Positions 8,683 through 13,396 of a stretch of 20,652 nucleotides of DNA are shown here, one piece after another. A model generated the notes under the pieces. It did not search any database. It saw only the letters and a program-made list of their open reading frames with translations, and had not been told where the DNA came from. The stretch is from Flavobacterium psychrophilum. GTDB lineage: Bacteria > Bacteroidota > Bacteroidia > Flavobacteriales > Flavobacteriaceae. The stretch's first letter is position 1; each line of letters begins with the position of its first letter. The stretch spans positions 1 to 20,652 of the forward strand of contig CAMCBB010000018.1 in NCBI GenBank assembly GCA_945872875.1. The letters run 5' to 3'. Made by a program: the position numbers and the translations under genes.

Positions 8683-9624
8683 TTACATTAAAAATTTTCC
8701 ACTGATGGAATTGTTGTGTTGCACCATGTGCATAACTTCTGCAAAAAGAGGTGCACAACTCACTACTCTTATTTTTTTTGATTCTTTCTTTAACGGAATA
8801 GAATCGGTAACAATTAATTCTAATAATTTAGAATTCTCTATTTTTTCGTAAGCATCACCTGATAAAATTGCGTGAGTACAAATAGCTCTTACGCTTAGTG
8901 CTCCTTTTTCTATCATTAGATCGGCAGCTTTTGCTAATGTTCCTCCGGTGTCAATCATGTCATCTACCAGAATTACATTTCTACCTTTCACCTCTCCTAT
9001 AAGCTCCATTGTATCAATTACATTGGCCACTTTTCTTTGTTTGTAACAAATTACCACATCCGATTCTAAAAATTTAGAATACGCATAAGCTCTTTTAGAG
9101 CCTCCCATGTCTGGAGATGCGATTGTCAAATTCTCTAGACCCAAGCTTTTTACGTAAGGCAAGAATATAGTGGAAGCAAATAAGTGGTCTACTGGTTTTT
9201 CAAAAAAACCTTGAATTTGATCTGCATGTAAATCCATGGTCATAATTCGTGTAGCCCCAGCTGATTCTAATAGTTTTGCTACTAGTTTTGCTCCAATTGG
9301 CACTCTTGGCTTGTCTTTTCGGTCTTGTCTAGCCCATCCAAAATAAGGAATTACGGGAGTTATGTGTCTTGCTGACGCTCTTTTTGCAGCATCAATCATT
9401 AACAATAGTTCCATTAAATTGTCTGCACTAGGAAAAGTAGAGCACACAATAAAAACGCGTATACCTCTTATAGATTCTTCAAAGGAAGGTTGAAATTCCC
9501 CGTCACTATAATGTGAGAACGTAACTTTACCTAACGGGATTCCATAGTTTTTAGCTATTTGTTCCGCTAAATGGACACTTTGGGAACAAGCAAATATTTT
9601 TGCTTCTGGTTCTTGATGTGACAT
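8683..9624 (-). CDS. prs: Ribose-phosphate pyrophosphokinase
   Basis: Makes PRPP from ribose 5-phosphate and ATP, feeding purine, pyrimidine, NAD, histidine and tryptophan synthesis. The 313-residue length is normal. Visible signatures are the N-terminal FACSQSVHLAEQIA (11-24), the cation-binding segment around MDLHADQIQGFF, and the PRPP-binding loop LVDDMIDTGGTLAKA near residues 219-233. The start MSHQEPEAKIFACS is a little longer than many homologues but is the only good ATG. It is first in the prs-rplY unit and is divergent from tRNA-Leu across 268 bp. Confidence 0.96.
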   Translation of the reverse strand: MSHQEPEAKIFACSQSVHLAEQIAKNYGIPLGKVTFSHYSDGEFQPSFEESIRGIRVFIVCSTFPSADNLMELLLMIDAAKRASARHITPVIPYFGWARQDRKDKPRVPIGAKLVAKLLESAGATRIMTMDLHADQIQGFFEKPVDHLFASTIFLPYVKSLGLENLTIASPDMGGSKRAYAYSKFLESDVVICYKQRKVANVIDTMELIGEVKGRNVILVDDMIDTGGTLAKAADLMIEKGALSVRAICTHAILSGDAYEKIENSKLLELIVTDSIPLKKESKKIRVVSCAPLFAEVMHMVQHNNSISGKFLM

Positions 9625-9653
9625 TAGTTTGTTGTTTTTAGCCTTTGAAATTT

Positions 9654-9741
9654 AAAAAAAAACGTGCAAATTGCATGTTAAATATAAATGCCTCGGGGGT
9701 AGTTAGTTAGTTGTGATTCGTTTTACCGAGCTGCAAATTTA
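9654..9741 (-). promoter_or_regulatory. prs leader: -7 element and U-tailed weak hairpin
   Basis: On the minus strand TAAATTTG (9741-9734) matches the -7 consensus, without a TTG at -33. The resulting leader of about 100 bases would contain a short imperfect hairpin (9679-9661, with AAC/GTT and TGC/GCA pairs) followed directly by nine U residues (9662-9654), 29 bases before the prs ATG. This could be a weak attenuator, but the stem is poor and no regulator is evident. Confidence 0.3.
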
Positions 9742-9832
9742 GAAATAAAAACCGATTTGGGAAGGATATTTTTAACTATTTTTATAAAAAAGTGCAGAAA
9801 TATTATTTACATTTGCACCGTGTTAAAGGAAA

Positions 9833-9850
9833 AAACATTAATTAATGTTT
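9833..9850. repeat. 18-bp perfect palindrome upstream of the tRNA promoter
   Basis: AAACATTAATTAATGTTT is its own reverse complement. It ends 5 bp before the -33 element of the tRNA-Leu promoter. A free-standing -7-like TACATTTG (9808-9815) lies 17 bp upstream of it. It could be an operator or a hairpin, but it is A/T only apart from one C/G pair on each side and may be fortuitous. Confidence 0.4.
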
Positions 9851-9855
9851 CTTTA

Positions 9856-9884
9856 TTGCGTTAAAATAACTGTTGTTATTTTTG
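9856..9884 (+). promoter_or_regulatory. tRNA-Leu promoter
   Basis: TTG at 9856-9858, an 18-base spacer and TATTTTTG at 9877-9884 match the Bacteroidota consensus. The predicted start near 9891 is about two bases ahead of the mature tRNA 5' end, so the precursor would have almost no leader. Confidence 0.75.
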
Positions 9885-9892
9885 TCTGCTAA

Positions 9893-9972
9893 GCCCGGAT
9901 GGCGGAATTGGTAGACGCGCTGGTCTCAAACACCTGTGGGAAACCGTGCCGGTTCGACTCCGGCTCCGGGTA
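9893..9972 (+). tRNA. tRNA-Leu(CAA)
   Basis: An 80-base class II tRNA. The acceptor stem pairs GCCCGGA (9893-9899) with TCCGGGT (9965-9971), with a G-U first pair and discriminator A9972. The D-arm contains GGTAGACGC, the anticodon loop is 9925-9931 with anticodon CAA (9927-9929), and the variable arm is GGGAAACC-like. The T-stem GCCGG (9948-9952) pairs with CCGGC (9960-9964) around TTCGACT. The CCA end is not encoded (CAT follows). The anticodon stem has a T-T mismatch, 9921 against 9935. Anticodon CAA reads UUG leucine codons. Its 3' end is the target of the repeat described below. Confidence 0.95.
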
Positions 9973-9974
9973 CA
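9957..9974 (+). repeat. Left copy of the tRNA-Leu 3'-end direct repeat (att-like)
   Basis: The segment spans the 3' T-stem strand, the acceptor 3' strand and the discriminator, plus two bases beyond. It recurs at 13290-13307 with one mismatch. The identical core is CGGCTCCGGGTACA (14 bases; 9961-9974 and 13294-13307). Integrating elements that use tRNA 3' ends leave exactly this arrangement: an intact tRNA at one end and a tRNA fragment at the other. Confidence 0.75.
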
Positions 9975-9980
9975 TTTATT

Positions 9981-10018
9981 AACCCTAACTACTTATAATA
10001 AGATAGTTAGGGTTTTTT
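9981..10018 (+). terminator. Terminator of tRNA-Leu (island side)
   Basis: AACCCTAACTA (9981-9991) pairs with TAGTTAGGGTT (10004-10014), and four further pairs (9992-9995 with 9999-10002) extend the hairpin past one bulged base. It is followed by a T-run to 10018. It lies 8 bp after the tRNA. Confidence 0.85.
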
Positions 10019-10026
10019 ATTCCCGA

Positions 10027-10045
10027 ATAATTCACGGATTTTTTT
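10027..10045 (+). repeat. Left copy of the inner 19-bp direct repeat
   Basis: ATAATTCACGGATTTTTTT is repeated exactly at 13154-13172 in the same orientation. The last base of this copy is within the stop codon of the truncated DUF1572 gene, so the repeat marks the point at which that gene was broken. Confidence 0.7.
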
Positions 10046-10431
10046 CAATTTATCTCATTTAATAAGGTTTGTCCTTGATTTCTTATAAATATTTCTTTTG
10101 TTAAATCGTTTTCTGTCAACGAATTTATAGCGTTAAATAAGCAAGTCCAACCTTCATTCCATTTGTATAAAAGTTCAGTTCTGTTTGAAATGTCGTTTTC
10201 AAATTCTGCGTCTCGTTGTCGCCATTCTTTTTCTCCGTCTGTTGTTAAAAAATCTGTCCAACGTGAAAGCATATTTCCCCACAAATGTTTTACAATTGTC
10301 GCAACACTATTACTTTCTTCGTTCAGTTGAATAAAAAGTTGTTCGTCTAAAAGTTGTGAAAATGTTTTTTCTCCGAGCATTTTGTAATACTCAAACTGTT
10401 TTTTCGCACTGTCTAAAAAGTCGTTTGTCAT
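10045..10431 (-). pseudogene. DinB-like DUF1572 protein, C-terminal part missing
   Basis: The 128 residues match the N-terminal two thirds of DUF1572 proteins (DinB four-helix-bundle superfamily): NDFLDSAKKQFEYYKMLGEK, IVKHLWGNMLSRWTDFLTTD, EKEWRQRDAEFEND, then WNEGWTCLFNAI. As I know the family, members are about 155-190 residues and continue with a histidine-containing helix (Y-H-x-G-Q-I type) that supplies metal ligands. Here the frame stops at residue 128, just after RNQGQTLLNEIN, exactly where the inner direct repeat begins. Only the first histidine ligand (H49) remains. The fold and any metal site would be incomplete. It retains a good promoter (10568-10540), so it may still be transcribed. 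DUF1572 function is not established. Confidence 0.75.
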
Positions 10432-10479
10432 ATTAATTTCTGTCGTTCTTTATATGTCGGATAGGTTTGTCATAATTGC

Positions 10480-10609
10480 CACCAACGGTCGGGTATTTGC
10501 GAAGAAGCGAGCTTAAATTGACTATCTTTCAATTAAGTACAAAGTTACTAAAAATTACTGAAGTTCAATTAAACACTTAATCCGCTTTTTTGCAAATACC
10601 TTGTTGGGC
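10480..10609 (-). other. attC-like imperfect palindrome
   Basis: On the minus strand the site opens with GCCCAAC (10609-10603, fits RYYYAAC) and closes with GTTGGTG (10486-10480, nearly GTTRRRY). Inside, GGTATTTGC (10492-10500) pairs perfectly with GCAAATACC (10592-10600), and the stem continues with G-U wobbles to 10509/10583, 18 bp in all. The outer AAC/GTT boxes are separated from the stem by an asymmetric unpaired spacer (5 against 2 bases), and a bulged A sits in the outer arm. Paired R boxes, an unpaired spacer, a long L stem, extrahelical bases and a variable loop are the architecture of integron attC sites. No integron integrase is in the window. It could instead be another palindromic intergenic element. 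Confidence 0.5.
10540..10568 (-). promoter_or_regulatory. Promoter for the DUF1572 gene inside the palindrome loop
   Basis: Minus strand: TTG at 10568-10566, an 18-base spacer, TAACTTTG at 10547-10540. Both elements and spacing match the Bacteroidota consensus and equal the spacing of the leuS and tRNA promoters. The start would be near 10533, about 100 bases ahead of the gene. The promoter lies in the loop of the attC-like structure and fires away from the subtilase. Confidence 0.65.
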
Positions 10610-10615
10610 GATGCC
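10603..10615. repeat. Left inverted end of the protease unit
   Basis: GTTGGGCGATGCC here is matched in inverted orientation by GGTTTCGCCCAAC at 12868-12880 (11/13, with the nine bases GTTGGGCGA identical). The two copies bracket the subtilase and its partner gene. The copy ends 2 bp before the subtilase stop codon and is also the outer arm of the attC-like palindrome. Confidence 0.6.
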
Positions 10616-10617
10616 TT

Positions 10618-12522
10618 TTAATAGGTTATAAATTTCAGGTTAAATGTCTGATTATCTATTTCATAATTTAATATAAAAATATTTTTATTTTGATGATTAA
10701 ATTCTATTTCAGTTGAATTTGCATTTCCAGAACTAATTAATTTTCCATCTATTGAATAAATTTGATAGTTTTTAATTGTTTTTCCAGTATTAGAAATCAA
10801 TTTAATCTTATTGCTTAACTTATCAAAAAATACAATGTTTTGATTTTTATCTAAATCTGAAATACCTAGGTTATTTGTATTTAATCCTGTTATAATAAGT
10901 GCCATTTCTCTAACTGCATTAGGTGAAGTTATGCTTTTTCTAATTATAACTTTACCATTTGCATTATCGGTTGTTCCAGATAAATTGGCTTGTATATAAT
11001 TATTGGCACTTTGAAACCACTCATTTCCAGCTATTGCTGGCGTTCCTGGGGTTGTAACGGATAAGTTATTGTATGGGAATGCGGATAAGGCTGGTGTTGT
11101 TTGCTCTAATTTCATCGAAAAATTATAAACCATTCTGTTTGTGGTGTTATTAACTCCATCTCCTAAGGTTTGTTCTATTCCATCATCATCCACCCAACAT
11201 AAAGAACCTTTTACACCCATAGCTCCAAAAATAAAATTGTTCACAAGTTCATTTGTACCATCATTAGTAGGATTGCTTGAAATCATAAGCATTTTAGCCG
11301 TTCCGTTGGTTGTGCTATTTTGTTTAATAATATTTGCTGCTTTTTCAAGGTTTAAAATCCCCCAACCAAATTTAGAATCAGGTCCATTATTGGAAGCATC
11401 ATCATCTGCACTGTGTAATAATAGTGCTTTAAGCATTGATGCTTTCATATAAGAGTTATTTAAGGAATAATAATATTGTTGCAATAATAATGCACCAGCA
11501 GCCGCAGCTGGAGTAGCATAAGACGTACCCGATGATGAAGATACATTTCCGGTATATCCTGTATTGTTTGCATAAAGTGGTACATCAATTGAAGTTCCTA
11601 ATGTAACTAAATCTGGCTTGATTCTACCATCATCGGTAGGTCCCCAATTGCTATAATCCGACATAGAATTATCGCTATTTATAGCTCCTACAGTTACAAT
11701 ATTTTTGCTGGAAGAGCTTCCAGTCATAATATCAAATCCACCTGCACCTGAGTTGCCACTTGATTGTTGTTCGTTTCCTCCTGCTACAAAAGGCAAATAA
11801 AATGGTTTGGTTTTAAGTAATTGGTCCCAAGCCTTGCTTTGACTGTCATAAGCCCCAAAAGTCCAAACTGGAGTAGTGTTGTCGTTAGCATATCCATAAG
11901 AGTGGTTAGAGATTAAAAAACCACTATTAGCAAAGTCATTCATTTCGGTTAGGTCATTATCCCAATCGTAGTTTTGAGTTGTTGCTCCATAAGCAATTCC
12001 TCGTGCATTATTTGTGTTTTTTCCCACCATTATACCTGTTACAGCTTGTTGGTGATCGTTTCCAATTGCTGAGTTAACCGATTGTCCCGATTGCATGGTA
12101 GCTTGCCCTACTAACGATTCGTGGTTAGCATTTACCTGCCCACCGTCCCAAACACCTCCAACCATAGATGTACCTGTAATATTTACACCAATACTACCTC
12201 CTGAATACAACGAAGTAGCTTTTGAATTGTTTGATTGAGGAATATCTTTTGTGGTTATGTAAATAGGTTCGCCTTCTTTAGTGACATTATACAATGAATA
12301 AATTTTCCCATCTTTTATAAAGCTTTTTTGTTTTTCGGGATTATTTTTTAAAAACGCTTCAATTCTTTGTTCTTTTTCTGCTGTAAGGTTTTTTAATTCA
12401 TTGTTAGTTTGTCTAACTATGTTTTGGTTCATTGAGGATTTAATGACCTCTCTCTGTTCTGCTGTTTGTCCATTAGTCAAAAATGACACAGCAATAAGGG
12501 AAATTGTAAAAATTGATTTCAT
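10618..12522 (-). CDS. Secreted S8 subtilase with T9SS type A sorting domain
   Basis: A 634-residue serine endopeptidase. Order: signal peptide (1-19, ending NGQ), an N-terminal prodomain-like region (20-95, with EQREVIKSSM and KIYSLYNVTKEGEPIYIT), the S8 catalytic domain (about 105-400), a beta-rich region (about 405-545), and a C-terminal sorting domain (about 551-634, with the type A pattern NYQIYSIDGKLISSG and an aromatic end). The triad is Asp126 (GVWDGG), His157 (DHQQAVTGIM) and Ser334 (GTSYATP), with Asn250 as the oxyanion residue (AGGNE). It is expected to cross the outer membrane by type IX secretion and be surface-bound or released. It lies 28 bp after the propeptide-like gene and is likely co-transcribed with it. 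The substrate is unknown; a nutritional or defensive protease is plausible. Confidence 0.92.
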   Translation of the reverse strand: MKSIFTISLIAVSFLTNGQTAEQREVIKSSMNQNIVRQTNNELKNLTAEKEQRIEAFLKNNPEKQKSFIKDGKIYSLYNVTKEGEPIYITTKDIPQSNNSKATSLYSGGSIGVNITGTSMVGGVWDGGQVNANHESLVGQATMQSGQSVNSAIGNDHQQAVTGIMVGKNTNNARGIAYGATTQNYDWDNDLTEMNDFANSGFLISNHSYGYANDNTTPVWTFGAYDSQSKAWDQLLKTKPFYLPFVAGGNEQQSSGNSGAGGFDIMTGSSSSKNIVTVGAINSDNSMSDYSNWGPTDDGRIKPDLVTLGTSIDVPLYANNTGYTGNVSSSSGTSYATPAAAAGALLLQQYYYSLNNSYMKASMLKALLLHSADDDASNNGPDSKFGWGILNLEKAANIIKQNSTTNGTAKMLMISSNPTNDGTNELVNNFIFGAMGVKGSLCWVDDDGIEQTLGDGVNNTTNRMVYNFSMKLEQTTPALSAFPYNNLSVTTPGTPAIAGNEWFQSANNYIQANLSGTTDNANGKVIIRKSITSPNAVREMALIITGLNTNNLGISDLDKNQNIVFFDKLSNKIKLISNTGKTIKNYQIYSIDGKLISSGNANSTEIEFNHQNKNIFILNYEIDNQTFNLKFITY

Positions 12523-12550
12523 ATAAATTGGTATTTGATAATTAAACTTA

Positions 12551-12838
12551 TTATTTCTTTTTTTTGGTTATTATATATAAAGGTTTTCCATCTTTTGTAA
12601 CATCATATAGAACATATAATTTATTGTTTTTAAAGTATGATTTTGGTGTACTTTGGTGTTTATTAAGATATTCTTCAACTCTTTTGTTTTTTTTATTTTT
12701 ATAATTTTGCACAAGAGTAATACTTTTTATAGAATCTTCTTTACTCATAGAAGATTTTACTACTTCTCTTTGTTCAAGGGTTTGAGCATACACAATATTA
12801 TGTGATACTAAAAAAAGAATAATTTTCAAATATTTCAT
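12551..12838 (-). CDS. Secreted protein resembling only the subtilase N-terminal region
   Basis: About 95 residues from ATG 12838: a signal peptide (MKYLKIILFLVSHNIVYAQ) followed by a segment that aligns with residues 20-92 of the subtilase encoded next. Matched stretches include TLEQREVVKSSM with TAEQREVIKSSM, NKRVEEYLNKHQ with EQRIEAFLKNNP, and LYVLYDVTKDGKPLYIITK with IYSLYNVTKEGEPIYITTK. It stops with KKKK where the protease domain of its neighbour begins. It is therefore a prodomain without a protease: either a free inhibitor or chaperone acting in trans, or the remnant of a tandem duplicate. A GTG at 12862 extends the frame by eight residues, but these precede a proper signal peptide, so the ATG is preferred. 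Confidence 0.7.
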   Translation of the reverse strand: MKYLKIILFLVSHNIVYAQTLEQREVVKSSMSKEDSIKSITLVQNYKNKKNKRVEEYLNKHQSTPKSYFKNNKLYVLYDVTKDGKPLYIITKKKK

Positions 12839-12867
12839 ATTTTTATGGTTATGTCTCTTCACTTTAA

Positions 12868-12880
12868 GGTTTCGCCCAAC
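12868..12880. repeat. Right inverted end of the protease unit
   Basis: GGTTTCGCCCAAC; inverted partner of 10603-10615. Read on the minus strand it begins GTTGGGC, a fit to GTTRRRY, the R' box at which an integron cassette would begin, and it is the exact complement of the GCCCAAC box on the far side of the unit. Confidence 0.6.
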
Positions 12881-12889
12881 TTGTATATA

Positions 12890-12951
12890 TGTATGACAAA
12901 ATCATACAAAGCCACCCCAAAAAGGGTAGATTGGTATGACTACCATCATAC
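12890..12951 (-). repeat. Two hairpins with the same GTATGA/TCATAC stem
   Basis: GTATGA (12891-12896) pairs with TCATAC (12902-12907), extended to 7 bp by 12890/12908. The same six-base arms recur at 12934-12939 and 12946-12951. Both lie in the probable leader of the propeptide-like gene, outside the unit's inverted end. They could be RNA structures or repeated operator sites. Confidence 0.5.
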
Positions 12952-12962
12952 TTTATTTATTT

Positions 12963-12970
12963 CAAATATA
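12963..12970 (-). promoter_or_regulatory. Probable -7 element for the propeptide-subtilase pair
   Basis: TATATTTG on the minus strand matches TAnnTTTG. No TTG is seen at -33. The leader would be about 118 bases and include both hairpins and the inverted end. The promoter would thus lie outside the cassette-like unit. Confidence 0.4.
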
Positions 12971-13153
12971 GTATTTTTTATTAAAATTGTTTAATAAATA
13001 AATAATTATTGGTTGTTGCTATTTTAAGGTCAAGCTCCACAACTTCAATATAATACACATTATCTATACATAATAATGCAGTATTGATATGCTTTAAATT
13101 GAATAGTAGCCATATATTTTGATGTAAGCCATAAAGATAATTAATGTTCACGG

Positions 13154-13172
13154 ATAATTCACGGATTTTTTT
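13154..13172 (+). repeat. Right copy of the inner 19-bp direct repeat
   Basis: Exact copy of 10027-10045. Here TTCACGGAT also occurs just upstream (13147-13155), making a short tandem. The repeat pair is nested inside the tRNA repeat pair. Related ATCCGTGAAT motifs may be dispersed in flavobacterial genomes, so a shared dispersed element is an alternative to a target-site or att repeat. Confidence 0.6.
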
Positions 13173-13289
13173 TTAATCTTGATTAATTTGAGTTTATTAA
13201 GAATGATTAATTTCCATTAAAACCCTTTATTTATAAGGGTTTACAGAGGTTTATTTTCTTAATTATTATTAAATAAAATTAATGAATTT

Positions 13290-13307
13290 ACTTCGGCTCC
13301 GGGTACA
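13290..13307 (+). repeat. Right copy of the tRNA-Leu 3'-end repeat (tRNA fragment)
   Basis: Matches 9957-9974 at 17 of 18 positions. No other part of a tRNA precedes it: the upstream bases are A/T-rich and cannot form D-, anticodon or T-arms. It is a fragment, not a gene. Confidence 0.8.
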
Positions 13308-13343
13308 AATAACCTCTAAAGCAATTTAGAGGTTATTTTTTTT
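13308..13343 (+). terminator. Strong terminator after the tRNA fragment
   Basis: AATAACCTCTAAA (13308-13320) pairs perfectly over 13 bp with 13325-13337 around GCAA, followed by a T-run to 13343. It begins directly after the tRNA fragment, with no gene before it on this strand. It is best explained as the original terminator of tRNA-Leu before the island arrived. Confidence 0.85.
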
Positions 13344-13396
13344 GCTAATAATTTTTCCTAACTTTCAACCTTATTAAAAGCAATTATTCTCTACTC

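Larger units (their letters stand above)
9975..13289. mobile_element. Putative integrase-less island at the tRNA-Leu 3' end
   Basis: The 3.3-kb segment between the two copies of the tRNA 3'-end repeat carries only accessory genes: a truncated DinB/DUF1572 gene, a subtilase and its propeptide-like partner. Housekeeping genes end at the tRNA. Each repeat copy is followed by its own strong terminator, as if the island brought a new terminator and displaced the original one. No integrase, transposase or relaxase is encoded. It may be a decayed island, a cargo-only element mobilised in trans, or the outcome of loss of a second tRNA gene copy. Boundaries are inferred from the repeat only. Confidence 0.55.
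12839..13396. other. Long intergenic region at the right end of the island
   Basis: No convincing protein gene lies in these 558 bp. In order it holds the right inverted end (12868-12880), two GTATGA/TCATAC hairpins, a minus-strand -7 element, an A/T-rich stretch with nothing recognisable (about 12975-13140), the inner repeat copy (13154-13172) preceded by a partial tandem TTCACGGAT, an 8-bp stem (13220-13227 with 13235-13242) lacking a T-run, the tRNA-Leu 3' fragment (13290-13307), and a terminator. Confidence 0.7.

Noticed and set aside
9701-9712. Tandem TAGT run upstream of prs
   Set aside because: Only about three units of a simple tetranucleotide, with no sign of phase-variable placement within a promoter or coding frame.
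12839-12862. GTG start at 12862 for the propeptide-like gene
   Set aside because: The eight extra residues are charged and would precede a good signal peptide that starts at the ATG at 12838.
13220-13242. Hairpin AAACCCTT/AAGGGTTT as a terminator
   Set aside because: No T-run follows on either strand, and no gene ends nearby.
9973-13293. Integrase or transposase gene in the island
   Set aside because: No open frame in this interval shows recombinase motifs; every coding frame is accounted for by the protease unit or the DUF1572 gene.
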